Part shown: positions 46,690-59,900 of the stretch, in pieces | How positions within the stretch are numbered: the stretch's first letter is position 1 | Layout of the letters: each line of letters begins with the position of its first letter | Source: Sphagnum compactum | Lineage: Eukaryota; Bryophyta; Sphagnopsida; Sphagnales | Assembly: GCA_965153455.1 (NCBI GenBank) | Contig: OZ234500.1 | Location: forward strand, 13,596,557-13,660,556 | Direction: 5' to 3' | Length of the DNA: 64,000 bases | The notes under the pieces: generated by a model | Seen by the model: only the letters and a program-made list of their open reading frames with translations | Told to the model about the DNA's origin: nothing | The model's database searches: none | Position numbers and translations under genes: made by a program

Positions 46690-47055
46690 ACAGGTGCATT
46701 TGCAACTAGGATTTATAGTTGCAAATCAAGTTGAAAAGATGCCACATGGTGTCCAACAACCTATGAACCATTTTCCAAGTCATAGAAACAACTACATTTT
46801 CATTTATTTTGGGATGCCACTAAAATTGGATGATATACATGTTTTTTCATTTTCATTTTCATTTTCAATCAAATTGACATTAATTACAAGTATAAATTGC
46901 ATATGCAACTACAAACCACTTTGTACTTATTTATGTGATTACAAGTCGTTTTACCAAGTGCCATGAAGGACAATCATATCTATAGTCATCCAAATGGTTG
47001 ATTTGGACACAAGTCACAAACACATGGCTCGAAATGGACATGATTCCTTGTAGTG
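46690..47055 (+). mobile_element. CACTA-like element right end (remnant)
   Basis: TTCCTTGTAGTG at 47044-47055 closely matches the inverted form of the plant CACTA terminus (CACTACAAGAAA). The 350 bp to its left carry repeated words in both orientations (TTTGCAACTA, TAGTTGCAAAT, ATGCAACTACAAA, GATTACAAGTCG), as subterminal repeats of CACTA elements do. No matching left end was found at a sensible distance, so it is probably truncated. Confidence 0.4.
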
Positions 47056-48126
47056 ACATTGTGAAAAAAATTATAAATATTATTTAGTTTTACAATTGGG
47101 ATTGAGTTTTTCCAACTCCAAAATAGTTTGTTTAGGTGACAACACAAGTCGGTTTAGTCTATCTATTCAAATTTGCTTCATTCTTTACATCATGGTAGGA
47201 TTTAATTCAAGTTTCATGGTTTTATGTTCTTTGTTTAAGAACGTTGTTCCATTATCCATAGACATTTAAATGGCATTGTGGAGGTTTTTGATTATTTACT
47301 TGTTGTGAAATTCAAATTGCACATTCATTCGCTTTTGGTAGAACAAAAGATACATGATGAAAATGGGAGTGTTTTCAATGCCATTTTCCAACAATTTGGG
47401 TTTTGATAGAGTTTGGAAATTTTTTACAGCAAATTACAAAGTTCATAGTGAAAACATGGTGTCGCCTTCACAATTTCCTTCTAACATCGCAAGGATTGTT
47501 ACAAATGAAAGATAAAAACAACATATTGCACAAGTGATATTCAAGCATCATGATTCTCAAATTGTTTTTGACCTTAGTGATGACATAGATAATGACAGTG
47601 TGATGTTGCTTCCATATCTAATTGTTCATACAAGTCTTATAAATTGCAATGTCATTCCCATTTCAATCCTTTTGATTCAAAAGGGACCATGTCCCTAACA
47701 CACTTTTGGTTCACACAATCATCTTATTTTAAATGGTGATTATTGTGAATCGATTGTGATTACAAAAGGTTGCCAATTCTCTAAAAGCGACCACTTTGGC
47801 TATAACTTTGGTTGCTAATAAGACATTTTTGAATCATGAATTGTTTGGTTTTGGTGAATCAACCAAACAAAGTTGTAAGGGCCACATCTCCATGGGTTGA
47901 TGGACAAGTTTTCAACATTTTTTCGCCCAACATCAAGAATCTTGTATCAACCTTCAAACATGGGAATTCTTGACACGGTGCATTGGATAACATTCTTCAA
48001 TCGAATAGAGATAACCATTATGACTATATCCAAGACAACGTTTTTCCTTGACAAGGTTAGTCAAAAGTCTATTTGTTTAAAATGTCCACATAAAGTGAAG
48101 GGAGTGGTGTTGATCTTGTTATACAT
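47056..48126. other. AT-rich sequence leading into the transposase-like pseudogene
   Basis: It may contain more of the decayed transposase-like gene (the stretch 47.9-48.12 kb is open for 79 codons) but no family motif could be read. Otherwise nothing recognised. Confidence 0.35.
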
Positions 48127-48773
48127 ATGCAACTAGGTGGAGATTTACAAGGAACATGGTTGATGTTTAACCATTATAAACATGTCTTGGGTTGGACTAC
48201 CATGGCATGCCATGTCTATGACCCAAACTATGCCGGAGTCATGACAATTGTAGTATGTGACATGCAATTAAAGGATGTGGAATTTCAAGTTCTTATTTGG
48301 AAGGCCTTTGTGAAGTTCATGTAAGTAAATGGATTTGACATGCCATAATTTAAAAGGTTCATGGTTGATAATGCTTAAGCAAATTGGAATGATGTCTGCA
48401 TCATTAGTGGAAAAATTGTTGTTTGTAACTAAAATTGTCATTTGTGACTATTATAGTCGCAAATGATAGTTACAAATGACATATTTTAGTTGCAAATGAC
48501 AATTTTAGTTATAAATGACTAGTTGCAAAGGACAACTTTTCCACTAATGCATTGTGTTTGGCTCATCAAGAGCCCTCCCAACCATTGCATAACAAAGAAA
48601 GAACTTGCCTTTTCCATTGGGTTCAATCCATGGAAATTCACACTAATTGGTTTATTCAATTGTGACAATGGTAGGCAAAACACATGGAAATCTACAACAA
48701 CTATAAGAATTCCAAAACAATTGATGAAACAAATGTAAACTTTGAGGTTGTCAAATCCTGGTGGCATTCTTCT
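48127..48773 (+). pseudogene. Decayed transposase-like gene, interrupted by a MITE
   Basis: The left part reads HYKHVLGWTTMACHVYDPNY, VMTIVVCDMQLKDVEFQVLI, then past three stop codons RFMVDNA and ANWNDV. The right part (48565-48773) reads LHNKERTCLFHWVQSMEIHT and NYKNSKTIDETNVNFEVVKS, ending WWHSS, with two more stops. This combination (CDMQ block, FMVDxAxANW, RTCxFHW, SWW) matches, from memory, a transposase-like family repeated in plant genomes and often labelled MULE-type; that assignment is tentative. A 148-bp fold-back element splits the two parts. It is clearly inactive. Confidence 0.5.
48402..48549. mobile_element. 148-bp fold-back MITE with CAT target duplication
   Basis: The termini are inverted repeats: CATTAGTGGAAAAATTGTTG on the left against CATTAGTGGAAAAGTTGTCC (reverse complement of the right end), about 26 of the first 30 bases identical. 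The interior is made of repeated TTTG(T/C)(A/G)ACTA words in both orientations. CAT flanks both sides (48399-48401 and 48550-48552). Removing the element and one CAT restores an open reading NDVCIVFGS across the insertion point, independent support for the boundaries. Confidence 0.75.
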
Positions 48774-50097
48774 AGAGTAGGATGAGGGAATGACTTTGAA
48801 GGGCTCAACATTGGTTGTCCTAACATTTTCAAATTCCTTAGTGGGGGAATTTTGCTTGAAAGGTATTTGGAATTTTGTTCTTTCATTTCCTTACCTATTC
48901 AAAAAATTAACCAGTTGAATCACACATGTTTAATTTTATGACTAACAACCCCAAAAAGATAACATAAATTGTTGGAAATTTTATTTTTAATAATCCTATG
49001 CATAATAAGTCATCTGGCTTAGAAGGCAAAGAGAGATTTGGGTCTTGCAAGAAAAATTTGAACATTGTGATTAGTTCCCTTTAAAGATTCACATCACCTT
49101 AACAAAGTGAATTTCATAATGTTATGACAATTAAATTTTATGAAGGTGCAAGAAAACATTATGTATGAATGTTTAAAATCCCTTGGCCTATTTGATGTGA
49201 GATTCCTTCAAGGTTAGATAGCCATGGCTAAGAGGCTTTGGATATTCTAAAGACCACGTATAATTAAGAAGTCTTCCACATTGCAAGGATGATTGCATAT
49301 TCACAAGTACATTGTTTAGCCATCCATTTGAAAGGCGCAAATGTGAGGCCAAAATAGTTAAAGCTTTTTTTCACACTTTAGTCCTTGTGTTTTATGGTTG
49401 GTTCAAAATTGTAGCCAATAAATAAGCTAGGTATAAAGGCCAATGTGGTTTTGTTTTGATGATGCCAACACCATAATTAGTTACCAATACCAAAAATCCT
49501 TCCCCATCTTCTATCATTCCATTCATAAAGAAATCTTCACTAGACACATTCATTGTAGATTGACAATGAAAACTGAACCCTAAGAAATGCAAAATACAAA
49601 GCACCTTAAACCCTAAACTAAAGAAAATAAAAAGATTATGAAAAGTTTTTTTGCAATAGTGAAGAAGCTCTTTTGTGATGAACCAACAAACCCCAAAAAT
49701 AGAACATTAATTGATGATGGAAATTAGAAAAGCATTGGAACACAACCATCAATAATGGAAATTGGAAGAATAGTTGACCATGACCATTGATGATGTAAAT
49801 TGGATGAAGAACAAAACAAAACACAAAACACTCAAACATGATAATGGAAATTGGAATGTCGATAGATGTGACAATTAAAACCAAAACATAGACTCTGGTG
49901 CTTCATTTGGGTCCCAAGTCCCGAACACTATGATGCGATGGAAACTAAAGCACATAAGACCTTTATGAATTGGTTAAAAAATGGATAATGTGCAACAAAA
50001 GAGCTTAGAGCTTACTTGAACAACAATGTATTAGCCGTTAGTGACATCATAAGTAGAACACCATAAAGGCAAATCTAATGTTCTTATTTCTTGCATA
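48774..50097. other. AT-rich spacer, no gene seen
   Basis: No coding or RNA feature recognised. Between 49.71 and 49.86 kb a short word (ATAATGGAAATTGGA and variants) recurs four times at irregular spacing. Confidence 0.4.
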
Positions 50098-50440
50098 CAT
50101 TACAAGAAATCTAAAAATTAACCATTTAATTTGTAATTGCATTTTAGTCGCAAAGGACACATGCAATTAAAAATGACCTTAGTCACTGCCTTGGACAAGT
50201 GCCAAAAAATGAATAATCATAATGACATGATGTGGCATTCGTAGCTGCATTGTGAATCACAAAACCTTATGGCTACTAATCAATTTTCCATCCACTACCA
50301 TGAATGATGATGTTTGATGTGAACTTTTTTTTTGTGACTACATTTATAATTAAAGATTATAATCACATCTTGTTTAGATGGACCATTATGACTACATTTG
50401 CGATTACAAAGGAATAGTCTCATATTGCTACCATGTGTCG
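50098..50440 (+). mobile_element. CACTA-like element left end (remnant)
   Basis: CATTACAAGAAAT at 50098-50110 differs by one base from the standard CACTACAAGAAA terminus. The next 330 bp contain subterminal-type words (TTAGTCGCAAAGGACA, GTGACTACATTTATAATTA, GACTACATTTGCGATTACAAA) in both orientations. No matching right end was found within the window. Confidence 0.4.
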
Positions 50441-51199
50441 ACTGGCAAGTGTTTTTTAAATAGCCATGTGGTAAATTTGGAGTGGTTGCCTAGGTGAAAC
50501 AACCCAAAAACCTAGGCCTAGCTACTAACCTAGCCTAGCATGTAGCATAAGTAACCTAGGCTACTTGGGTGAAAACATGGTTAGGTGGCTCAAAAGTGGT
50601 GTTTAAAAGTCCATAATCTAACACTAGCGATTTTATCTATAGTTCTAAAAATTATCAAACCATAAATCCTATAATTATCCCCTATTTTTTAAATCATAAA
50701 TATTAATAAATCAACTTATGAATATCCCTAAACATGTGATTGATCAAAAAATCCATGCAAAAGATTAAAATTTTTAAGGTGAAATGGACTCTCAAGGATA
50801 AAAATTTACAACAATCACGTCATTTGAAAATTTTAAAAATTGAAAATGTGTATATTAAGAAGGTTTCAATGCACATCACTAATAAATTCTTCATTTGATG
50901 ATGTTTTATTTTTTATTTTTTATTTTGACACAATTTTGAAATATTTTTTGAGTCAACATTTTTCAATTTTTTTGTGTGACAAACATAGTCTTGTCAATTC
51001 AAAAGTCCATTATGAATCGATAATCTTTTTAAAATTCATCCAAAAAATTTATGATGATTCCCATTAAAGTTTATAACAACATGAATAATTAAAAAATTGA
51101 CAATGTTAATTTTGAATATGGCTTTAAATTTTATGTTTGTATGTAATCTAAAAAAATTACAAGTGTGATAGTCCAAAAAATCCACTTATTCATGCTTTC

Positions 51200-51950
51200 A
51201 CCCCCCTAGTTAACAAATTTAGGTCTAACTTAGGTCTCCTATTTACTAATTTAAGCTTAGGCTAGGCATGTAGACATATTGTACTTGGTAGAGAGTAGGT
51301 AGGCTTAGGTTAGGCTAGGGTGTATATTTAAGTAAGTACAATCCTATTTAATTTGTTGGTCACAAACCTTTTCAATTGGTTCATCCCAAGTGATTCTTGC
51401 ATTTTGAATATTTTTAGTGCATTTATTATTTGTGAACTATTCCTATTTATATAGTTTACAAAGTTGAACTTGTTGAAAAAGGATATGAAATAAATTTCAT
51501 GAAAGGGAATTGCGACAACCCTATTCCACATCCTTTGTCCCATACAAAGGTAGCCTACTTATTTAGCCATTTTTTATTACTTATTACTTAACCTATCTAC
51601 CTATTTAGTTTAGCCTAAGCCTAGGTAAAACAAATATGTAGCTTAGTTAGTTTACCCTACTTACTTATTACCTACCTACCTACGACCTACTTAGTTAAGT
51701 AGGTAAATAGGTAGGTTAGGTATTTAATAAAATTAAATAGATACATTTAAGTATGTAGGTCGGTTAAGTAGGTACTTGTGGGTAGGTAGGTGTGTTAGTT
51801 AAATATGTAGGTAGGTGGCTAGCCTAAATAGGTAATTAATTTAGGCTGAATAGGTAGGTATGTCGTTTAATTTAAGTAGGTAAGTATGTAATTTAGGTTA
51901 TATAAGCATACATAGGTAGATAAGTAGTTTAAGTTAAATAAGTAGGCCTA
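51200..51950. repeat. TAGG/CCTA low-complexity tract
   Basis: Several hundred bases are dominated by TAGG, TAAG and their complements (CCTA, CTTA) in runs that switch strand near 51.69 kb, where CCTACCTACGACCTACTTAG meets AAGTAGGTAAATAGGTAGG. It is not a perfect microsatellite; spacing varies. Similar smaller patches occur near 22.7, 45.45, 46.45 and 50.5 kb. Confidence 0.75.
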
Positions 51951-54900
51951 GATGTGGGCATTGCATGTGCATGGGACAAGAGAGGCCCACCAAGGTAGGG
52001 CATATCAAAAAAATTCATCAACCAAGGCCCAAGGGTCAGGGCACCCCATACTTGGGTGCATGCCCAGGTTGATACCTGGTCAACACTAGTACATACCGTA
52101 GTTCAACATTAGCGTGAGATCGACATATGTGTGGTGCATCTTATGTTTATGTTAAACTACAATATGTGTCATATACATTTTACATTGAAATGGATGAAAC
52201 CACAAGGTTTACCCTTGGTGAGTGTCACAAGAAAATGGCTATTGCTGTACAAAAAACCATATTCTGTTGTAATGTGGGGACTACAAATTGTTGATGGGAT
52301 CAATTGCTCTCAAATAGAGATTTAGGGGCCCTGATCAAAATATTAGAAAAGCTGTTAGAATGTTTTCAGTGTATGTGGAGGGCAACTTACCATTGCTATT
52401 ATTTCTGCTGCAACAGAGGAGGCACCTTACACAGAAGGTTTCACCTCTCCTCAAACAAAATTGCAAGCCATTAAAATTCTCCCAGATTTGTGTGCTGGGT
52501 AAGGACCTCAAATGGGGGCCGTTTTGGGAATACAGGTCCCATGGTCAGCTCCCAACTCAAGCTGGGCTCTCCTTCCCAGCCCTGATTCCCAGAATGAACT
52601 TATCCTCCAGAAACCCGGCTGAGAAACTTTTAGACCTGATTCCAAAGTATATAATGCTTGATAATGATCGAGGGGAGTGACATCACCATGAGCCTCTCTC
52701 TGAAAACACATAATGATAACTCTCTGATATGTTTCCTAGTGGTGTGCCAAAAACTTAGTCAGCAAGTGTAGGGCTGAGATTTCAATTACAGGAGAAAGAC
52801 TGCTTGGTCTGATAGTGAACTTTGTTACGCTATTAACTTGGACTTGAGTTCATGTCGTCACATACCCAGCAATTTCGACTCTGTTGAAATGCATAGTTAG
52901 TTGGTAACGCCAAGTGAAATGCCTTCAATCCCTTATGTCGAGAATCTCGAGTGTGCCCGCACTTGAGAGCTGACACATCGGTGGTTGTTGCAGTTGTTGT
53001 GCATTTACTGTATGGTAAAGGAAGTCCCTTGGAGGGGGCTGTTCCCTATGTGAGGGGCTTGCGAGTCATGGGTAGGTGGGAGTCACTGAACCCTTAATTT
53101 GGGACATCCCCTCCATCTTATCTCGCATAAAGAATGGGATATAATATACTTGCAAAATATTTGACAGGAAATGAAAAGAAGAGAAAAAAGAGGAGGTAAT
53201 TAACCAGGGTTTTCTTTTTGTCAATTTTGTGGGTTTTGAAAGTTTGGCGATTTTTTTTTGAATTTGCACTAAAAATTTGAAAAAATTCCAAAATTGTTTG
53301 CAGCCACAGTGCAAAAATTCACCCAAACAAAAACCCTGGAAGCAACCCAGCATTAAGGTGCACAACCTTGTTCATAGGTTTCCATCCTGACCGAGTCCAG
53401 CCATATTCTGCAGCATAAGGGGCCATAGAGCCATCCTCACAGATGCCATGCCTATTCTGCCAGGTGTGGTGCCATCATCCTATATAACCAAATTTCGGCT
53501 GTGTCTCCACAAACTCTTCAAAAACCTTAGTACAATGTAATTCATTGACTCTTAATTTTGGGAAGATCTTTTGATTCTCATTTTGATTTGCAATTGCTGT
53601 GACTATGATGATATGGGGGGTGTGGGATTATGATGTATGTGACTGGACTATGGACTCAAATCATTTCGGCTGAAAATCCGCCAAAAATCTTCTGACTCGC
53701 AGCGTGGTGAACAAGAAACAAAATAGGCCTTCCTAATGTAAAGCTAATTGTTGGCAACAAAAAAGCACTTTCAAGTTTTTCCTTTGAAATGTGATGTACC
53801 TTATGACAAACAAGCTATGTTCTACTGCACAAGAAGAAGTTCTACTTCAGAAGCTAATGTCACTGAAAGAAAATTTACACCGCTCAGTCAGTGCTGGGTA
53901 CTTCTTTTATTCTCTTTGCACCAACTAGGTTCCCGGGCAGAAAATTTGGGCAGTGAAAACACAAAGTATCTTGGACAGGTTTGGCCTATCCTACTTTGTT
54001 GGCCCCCTTTTCCTTTTTGTGGTGGCTCAATTTTCTGAATTGCCCATTTTAAAATGAAAAGGTGACTGCAAAATGTCCAAGCAGAAAAATGGTGGTGATG
54101 GCGCATGTAGAAAAATAATGCATTTTCCCTCTAAAGGGTTCATTGGTCAGGCCACTTATAAACTTCCACATATGACTTCACACTGAGTATTGCACTCAAG
54201 AGGGCCTTAGAGATATCATGGGTTGTACAAGCCAAGTGTCAGTTTCCAATAAGCCTTTGCATTGAAAAACTTGTCCATTGAGGTGGCCATTCAAACCTTA
54301 TAAATTAAGAATAACTTTATTGTAGCCCAAGAAAACATCTTCTACATTGCCTCTATAGTTGAAAATGTGCAATCTGATTTGTGAACCACCAGAAGTGGCC
54401 TTGGTAATGGGACATGTTGATTGAATATGACCCAAGCTAGGTTTATTTGACAGAATGAGTGTGAATTTGACAACTTGTCAACTTAGGGCTGAGATTCACT
54501 CAATGAAACCCAAATGACCATCACCACTATGCACTAATGAAAATGCAAACATTTTGGGCTCCAGGAAAAGGGGAGGAAAAGATAACAGAGTTTAGGGTTT
54601 ATGGTATGGAACCTAGTGGAATGGGGGAGCGGGTTGGCACAGTGTGTGGGACAGCTTGACCTGCATTCCCCCTTTGATTGCCTCTATAATGTAACACTTT
54701 CCTCGCACATGTGAACACTTGTGGGGAAATTTAATTGTTTTCAATTGTGGGGGGACTTCATTCGGATTTCACCTCATGGGTTTTTGAGTAAGTAGCCCTT
54801 CCACTCAGCAGGGGAGAAAGGAATACTGCAAGGAAGTAGGTTATGTAGCACATATGATTGAAATCTTTAAATGCCACCTTATGTTGCCTTGGCCTGCTTA

Positions 54901-56315
54901 TTGCCTTTGGAGTCAAAGGATCATCATTCAGGGCTACAATACTAGGTACTCAGCTACCAACTTGGTAATGCAGCTTGTCGACTGGAGTGATGGAGTACCT
55001 TAAGTATAATAGCTCCATAATCACATTGGTGGAATCAAGCAAAAACAAGCAACCAGGTATTTCCAAGTCTTTTTTCTACCCATTCTGTTTCTTTCTAATT
55101 GAACTCATATTTATTCATGTGTTCATGCATGCTGGTAATGAGATTTTGGACCCATTGTAAAAGGTTGAGAGCAATATGTACTTACTCCAGCTGACTATGC
55201 TCGAAAACATATTTCACATTTACATGACAAAGGAATTAAAATCCGTGTAACACATGCAACACCCATGCAAACCCCTGTTGGGCAGTTATTAGAAATAGGA
55301 ACAGACCCCCGATGGTTATCAGGGCGGTTCATAGGAATCATAACCATGGTTCTTAACAAATAAAGAACCTGATTTTGGCATATCATCACGTTTCTCAAAA
55401 AATTTGAAAAAGTCAAATCACTAGGACCAGAAAATTGTGGGTTCACAAGCTTTTAAAGGCTTTTGAAATAATGGGGATCCACAGTTCATTGATTCTTCTG
55501 ATTATTTTTTTCCAAAGACCTGAAATTGATGGTTCTCTGATGCTGAGACATTAAAAAAATCAGAACCGGCGGTTCATTCAATAACCACACAACACTGGTA
55601 CACACCTCCCTCCATATATCCCAGACCCAACCTGGCAACCCCTCCCTTCCCCTGGGGCGTCACCCCCCACCCATCAACTCCCAAATGTCCTTGGTGATGA
55701 TGACATCACTTTTAGGAGGCAGCTTTTACTCCTTTACCTTCTGTCACTGGCCTGTACGTAGGCTCCCTGGTAATCAAGTCATCACCTCCCCCCCCCCCGC
55801 CCCCAAAATACCACCTCTTTCCAGCCCATCTTCAGTTGCACAACTACAACACTAGTCAATATGACACTAAGTACTACTAATTTGTAGTGGGGAAACAGCT
55901 TCTTCTTCACACTGGTGCCCCCATTCACAACCTATATAGTAGTTAGAACTTAGTATCACTACCTAGATACTAGTTATAGCACCACTAGTAGATACGAGAA
56001 CTAGTATGAAAATTACCTAGATAGTAGATACTAGTTAGTATGACAATTATCTAGATGTACTACCAGCAAGCATGATGTTTGGTTTTGCACTGAAGTTCTA
56101 GCAACTTTGGCAATTAACGCTCTAGTAGCTTCTTGATTCCTAGCATGCAGATCTATAATCTAAGTTTGCTGATGTAGCTCACAAATTACTTAAGCAAAGG
56201 AGAGAGGAAATGTAAGAGAAAACGAGTGGGAGAGAAATTTCTTTAATTGCCAAACATTGGTAGCTTCTTGATGCAGATCAGAAGCTAAGTTTTAAGCCAA
56301 AGCTCAGAAACTTGC
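51951..56315. other. Spacer before the bHLH-N-domain gene
   Basis: No gene is convincing. An open frame of 106 codons (52360-52680) has no family features. A poly-C tract lies at 55787-55798. Near 55.85-56.06 kb ACTAGT/TAGATACTAG words cluster. Confidence 0.4.
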
Positions 56316-56362
56316 AGGAGGAGGGAGGGAGAGAGAGAGTGAGAGGGAGAGAGAGAGAGAGA
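56316..56362. repeat. GA-rich tract upstream of the bHLH-N-domain gene
   Basis: GGAG, GGGA and GAGA units followed by a (GA)n run, about 620 bp before the start codon at 56982. It is comparable to the GA tract in front of DPH5. Confidence 0.85.
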
Positions 56363-56981
56363 TTCTGTTAGTCTAGAGTCTCTAGACATCCTGACATAAA
56401 AGAGAGCAAAGCGTGTCGGGTTATATGGGGCCTGGAGGAGGTAAAAGGTGATCGAGCGGGAAATAAGTTTTGTGTACAGATATCACGATGAGTGGGACAT
56501 ATATATGTGGGGCCCTGATCATAACAAAATAGTATATTTGCTGCTGCAAGTCTCGCGCAAATGTTCATTCTGTCGGGGCAGTCTACAATTAGGGAGGGGG
56601 GAGGGGGGAGTGATCTCCGGACCCTAGCTAGCCAAGTGCGGGTGTGGTAGGTGCCACATTTGATTAGCTCAATCAACGACATCAGTAGCTAGCTAGCTGC
56701 TGTGTTGAAGATTTGATTCTGTTAGTGAAGTTCTTTCTCGTAGCTCTGCGAGAGTATGCTTGAATCAGAAGCTCAGAGAGTAGAGTGAATCGTCGCACAG
56801 GCCGCCGCGTGAGCAAAGAAGAAGGAAAGACATGAAGTCGACATTCTCGAGTGCCTGAGCAGCTGGCTGTGTCTCTTTGCAACCATACGTCCTAGCTGGT
56901 GATTGCCGGAGAGCAGCTGGGGAAGAAATCTGTAGTGATCAACTGGGTGTCAGTGGATTTAAAAGAGATCGATCTAGTTCG

Positions 56982-59900
56982 ATGGAGTCTAGACAAGCTG
57001 GGCTACCGACTTTGAATCACCTATTGCAGCATACTCTGCGCAGTTTGTGCAGTACTGATTCGCAATGGCTGTATGCGGTTTTCTGGCGTATTCGGCCTCG
57101 CAACTACCCTCCTCCCCAGTGCGTATCTTCTGGACCTCAATATACCCTTGATCACTTGTACACAATTTCGGGTGCATTATAAGTCTATATTGGTTTTCGT
57201 GATTGAAGAAAGCACGAGGCTAGGCGAATATAAGTCTCTTTTAAGAGTGTCATTCTTCATTTCAAGGTTGTTGAAGAGCGCCTTGAGCAGCTGGTTCTTT
57301 CCTGCAGGAGCCAGCTAATTATCGTTACAGCTTAGCTGTTGCACAGTTTAGGCTTCAAGTAGCTACCAATTTGTTGTCTGTCAACTGCAGAGTACTAGTG
57401 ATATAAACTTGTGACGTTTTTCTTTCATGAAATCTCAGACTTCGATATATGTTGGTTGATTGCGGGGGGTGCACATACTGCAGATGGGAAAAAACAGGGG
57501 GAGCCACCGACAGATCCAAAGGCAACAAGCGCAACTGGTACAGCTGCTTCTGCCATCACGAATTTGCATTTCTCGAATAGTTCCCCTGCTCTTGATCTCC
57601 GGACCAGAATATACGCTCAGTTCTTTTGTCACTGCGCACTATATTGTCGTGATATTCCTAGCTCGACCTCGATGTTCATTGTCACCCACACTTTAGCTAG
57701 CGTCCTATGATCAATTACAAATGCAGTGCAAAATCTGGCAGAGGAGGAGTATAACTAGACCTAAAGTTGTGATGAATATATGGGTGATGCAGGATCCTAG
57801 TGTGGGAGGACGGCTTTTGTAATTTCTCAGTTTGCTTGGGAGTCGGCGCAGCTACTAATCAGGCAGCAACGTCATCCGAGTCACCGTTTTTGGGACAGCA
57901 CCAGCGCAGTATTGGCGTCACTAGCTGCTGCTGCGCCGTCGAGCAGGAATCCGAAGCCATGAATCCTGAACTCTTCTTTAAAATGTCGCACGAAGTCTAC
58001 AACTACGGAGAAGGGTAGGAACTTCGCTGCAACGACATCCGTGATTAGATTAGTCGACGCCAATCACTCATCTTTCTTCCTCGTATACAGTCTGTTCCGT
58101 AGCTATAGACTTTGGAAGTGTCGAAGCTGGAATAATCTGTGGTGGTGGCACAGGTTGATGGGCAAGGTTGCTGCGGACAATAGCCACAAGTGGGTTTACC
58201 GAGAACCTCTTGAGCATGGAAACAACGGCCTGTCATCACCATGGCATGGTTCAATCGATCCTGTACGTTGCAAACATATAGCTTCTGCTCTAGATTTAAT
58301 ATTATATGTTACTTAGAACTGCATCGCAGTACGGGTCTCAGAATCTTGAATAGAGTGGATTTCTTGCGCTTTTTCACAGCTGGTATCATCGTCATCATCA
58401 TTTGAGCAGTGTTGTTTTCCTCCACACCCATATTATTGATTCTAGTAAGTAGCACTGCGCATATGAACTCGTCTGATACCAAAATTACTGGGTTGTTTAC
58501 AATCTACAGCATCCGCGAACATGGGAAGCTCAGTTTAAAGCTGGTATTCAGGTTTTTCCTTCTGCTATATAACTCCTACTTTCAGATGGTCCCTCCCTGA
58601 GATCGACAATTTAGCCTGTTGGATCGATTGATCCCTAGCTCGATGATTCTTGAGATCAGCAAACTGTTAAATTAGTAGTCTGCTGCATCTTTAACTACTG
58701 TACTTGTTCAGGAACAGCTCGTACTATGTTTTCTTTATAACTGATTCCAGTTTGTCGCTTGAGCCTGAGGTTTACACCGTGTTGTCGAATATTCATGTGG
58801 GATCCTCGACAGACAGTTGCGGTGGTAGCGGTTCAAGAAGGACTACTGCAGCTCGGTTCAACCTTTAAGGTTCATTGACTAAACTTCCTCTGGCTCCTGG
58901 GATAATGCTTGCTTAACTACATCCGCGACATACATATCTAGAAAGAATCAAGCTCCGCACAAATATACATGTGAATGAATTCGAGTCATATGAGAGAGAA
59001 TCTATATATTATTGCCAATATATAAATTCCCTGAAGATTTGACGGCTGTCTACAGATTGCCGAAGATCTCAACTTCGTGATTCTCATGCAACGCAAGTTC
59101 AACTACCTGCAAAGTATTCCAGGCGTCTTTGTACCGCAGCCCATCCCGGCGACGAACGGCAGCAGCAAGAGACCAGTTCAGTATGAAGGATTAGAGGCGG
59201 CCGAATTTCCACCAGTGCCTGAGCCTGATCAGGTATGGGCCGGGAACTGGATCATGAGCCCAGAATCTGAGCATCAGACGAGACTCAAGTCGTACTCGAA
59301 CGCCTTCAGTTCAAGAGCGGTAGATCAGTTTATGTCTTCAAGTCGAACGGCCATGTTCGGACCACAATCAGCTAGCCTGCATAATTCAGGTTCAATCCTT
59401 GGAATGAAACGCCCGCCTGCAGAAATGCACGTCACGCCTGAACTTCTTCCTTTTGACAGCCTCCCTGACTATCCCAGCTACGGTTCATCGGTTGGTAAGG
59501 TAAGGAGCTATGCAGCGGCCTGCCGATCCGAATACCCTAATTTCCCCCCCGAAACTCCTCTCAACGCAAGCCTAGAATCGGGTTGTAGGGCGGGCAGCTT
59601 GCCCAACCAGCTAGTTCCTTCGATGTCTAGTCTCCAAGCGCTTTTGTCTAAACTTCCTTCCGTCACTCCCAAAGAACTAGAGTCCAATTATATTTGTTCA
59701 CTACAGCGCCGTGCAGACTCGCCACCGCTTCCTCATCTTAGAAGTGATTCGTCGCCCACAGCTAGTAACTACTCTAGCTGCTCACCTGCAGCTGCCTCAA
59801 GCCCAATGTCTCAGACTAACAAGACTTCTCCTATCACATGCCCTGGATCGGTGTCTAGCTCCCTGTCAAGTTCATATCAGCTAGATCATCACCTATCATC

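Noticed and set aside
45163-50043. Single CACTA element bounded by CACTAA at 45163 and TTAGTG at 50038
   Set aside because: The ends agree over only a few bases, no 3-bp target duplication matches, and better terminal matches lie at 47044 and 50098.
52360-52680. 106-codon open frame
   Set aside because: No recognisable motif, and neighbouring frames are equally suggestive; treated as spacer.
54620-54700. A tRNA-like GTTGGCACAGTGTG word
   Set aside because: No B-box at the right distance and no foldable arms.
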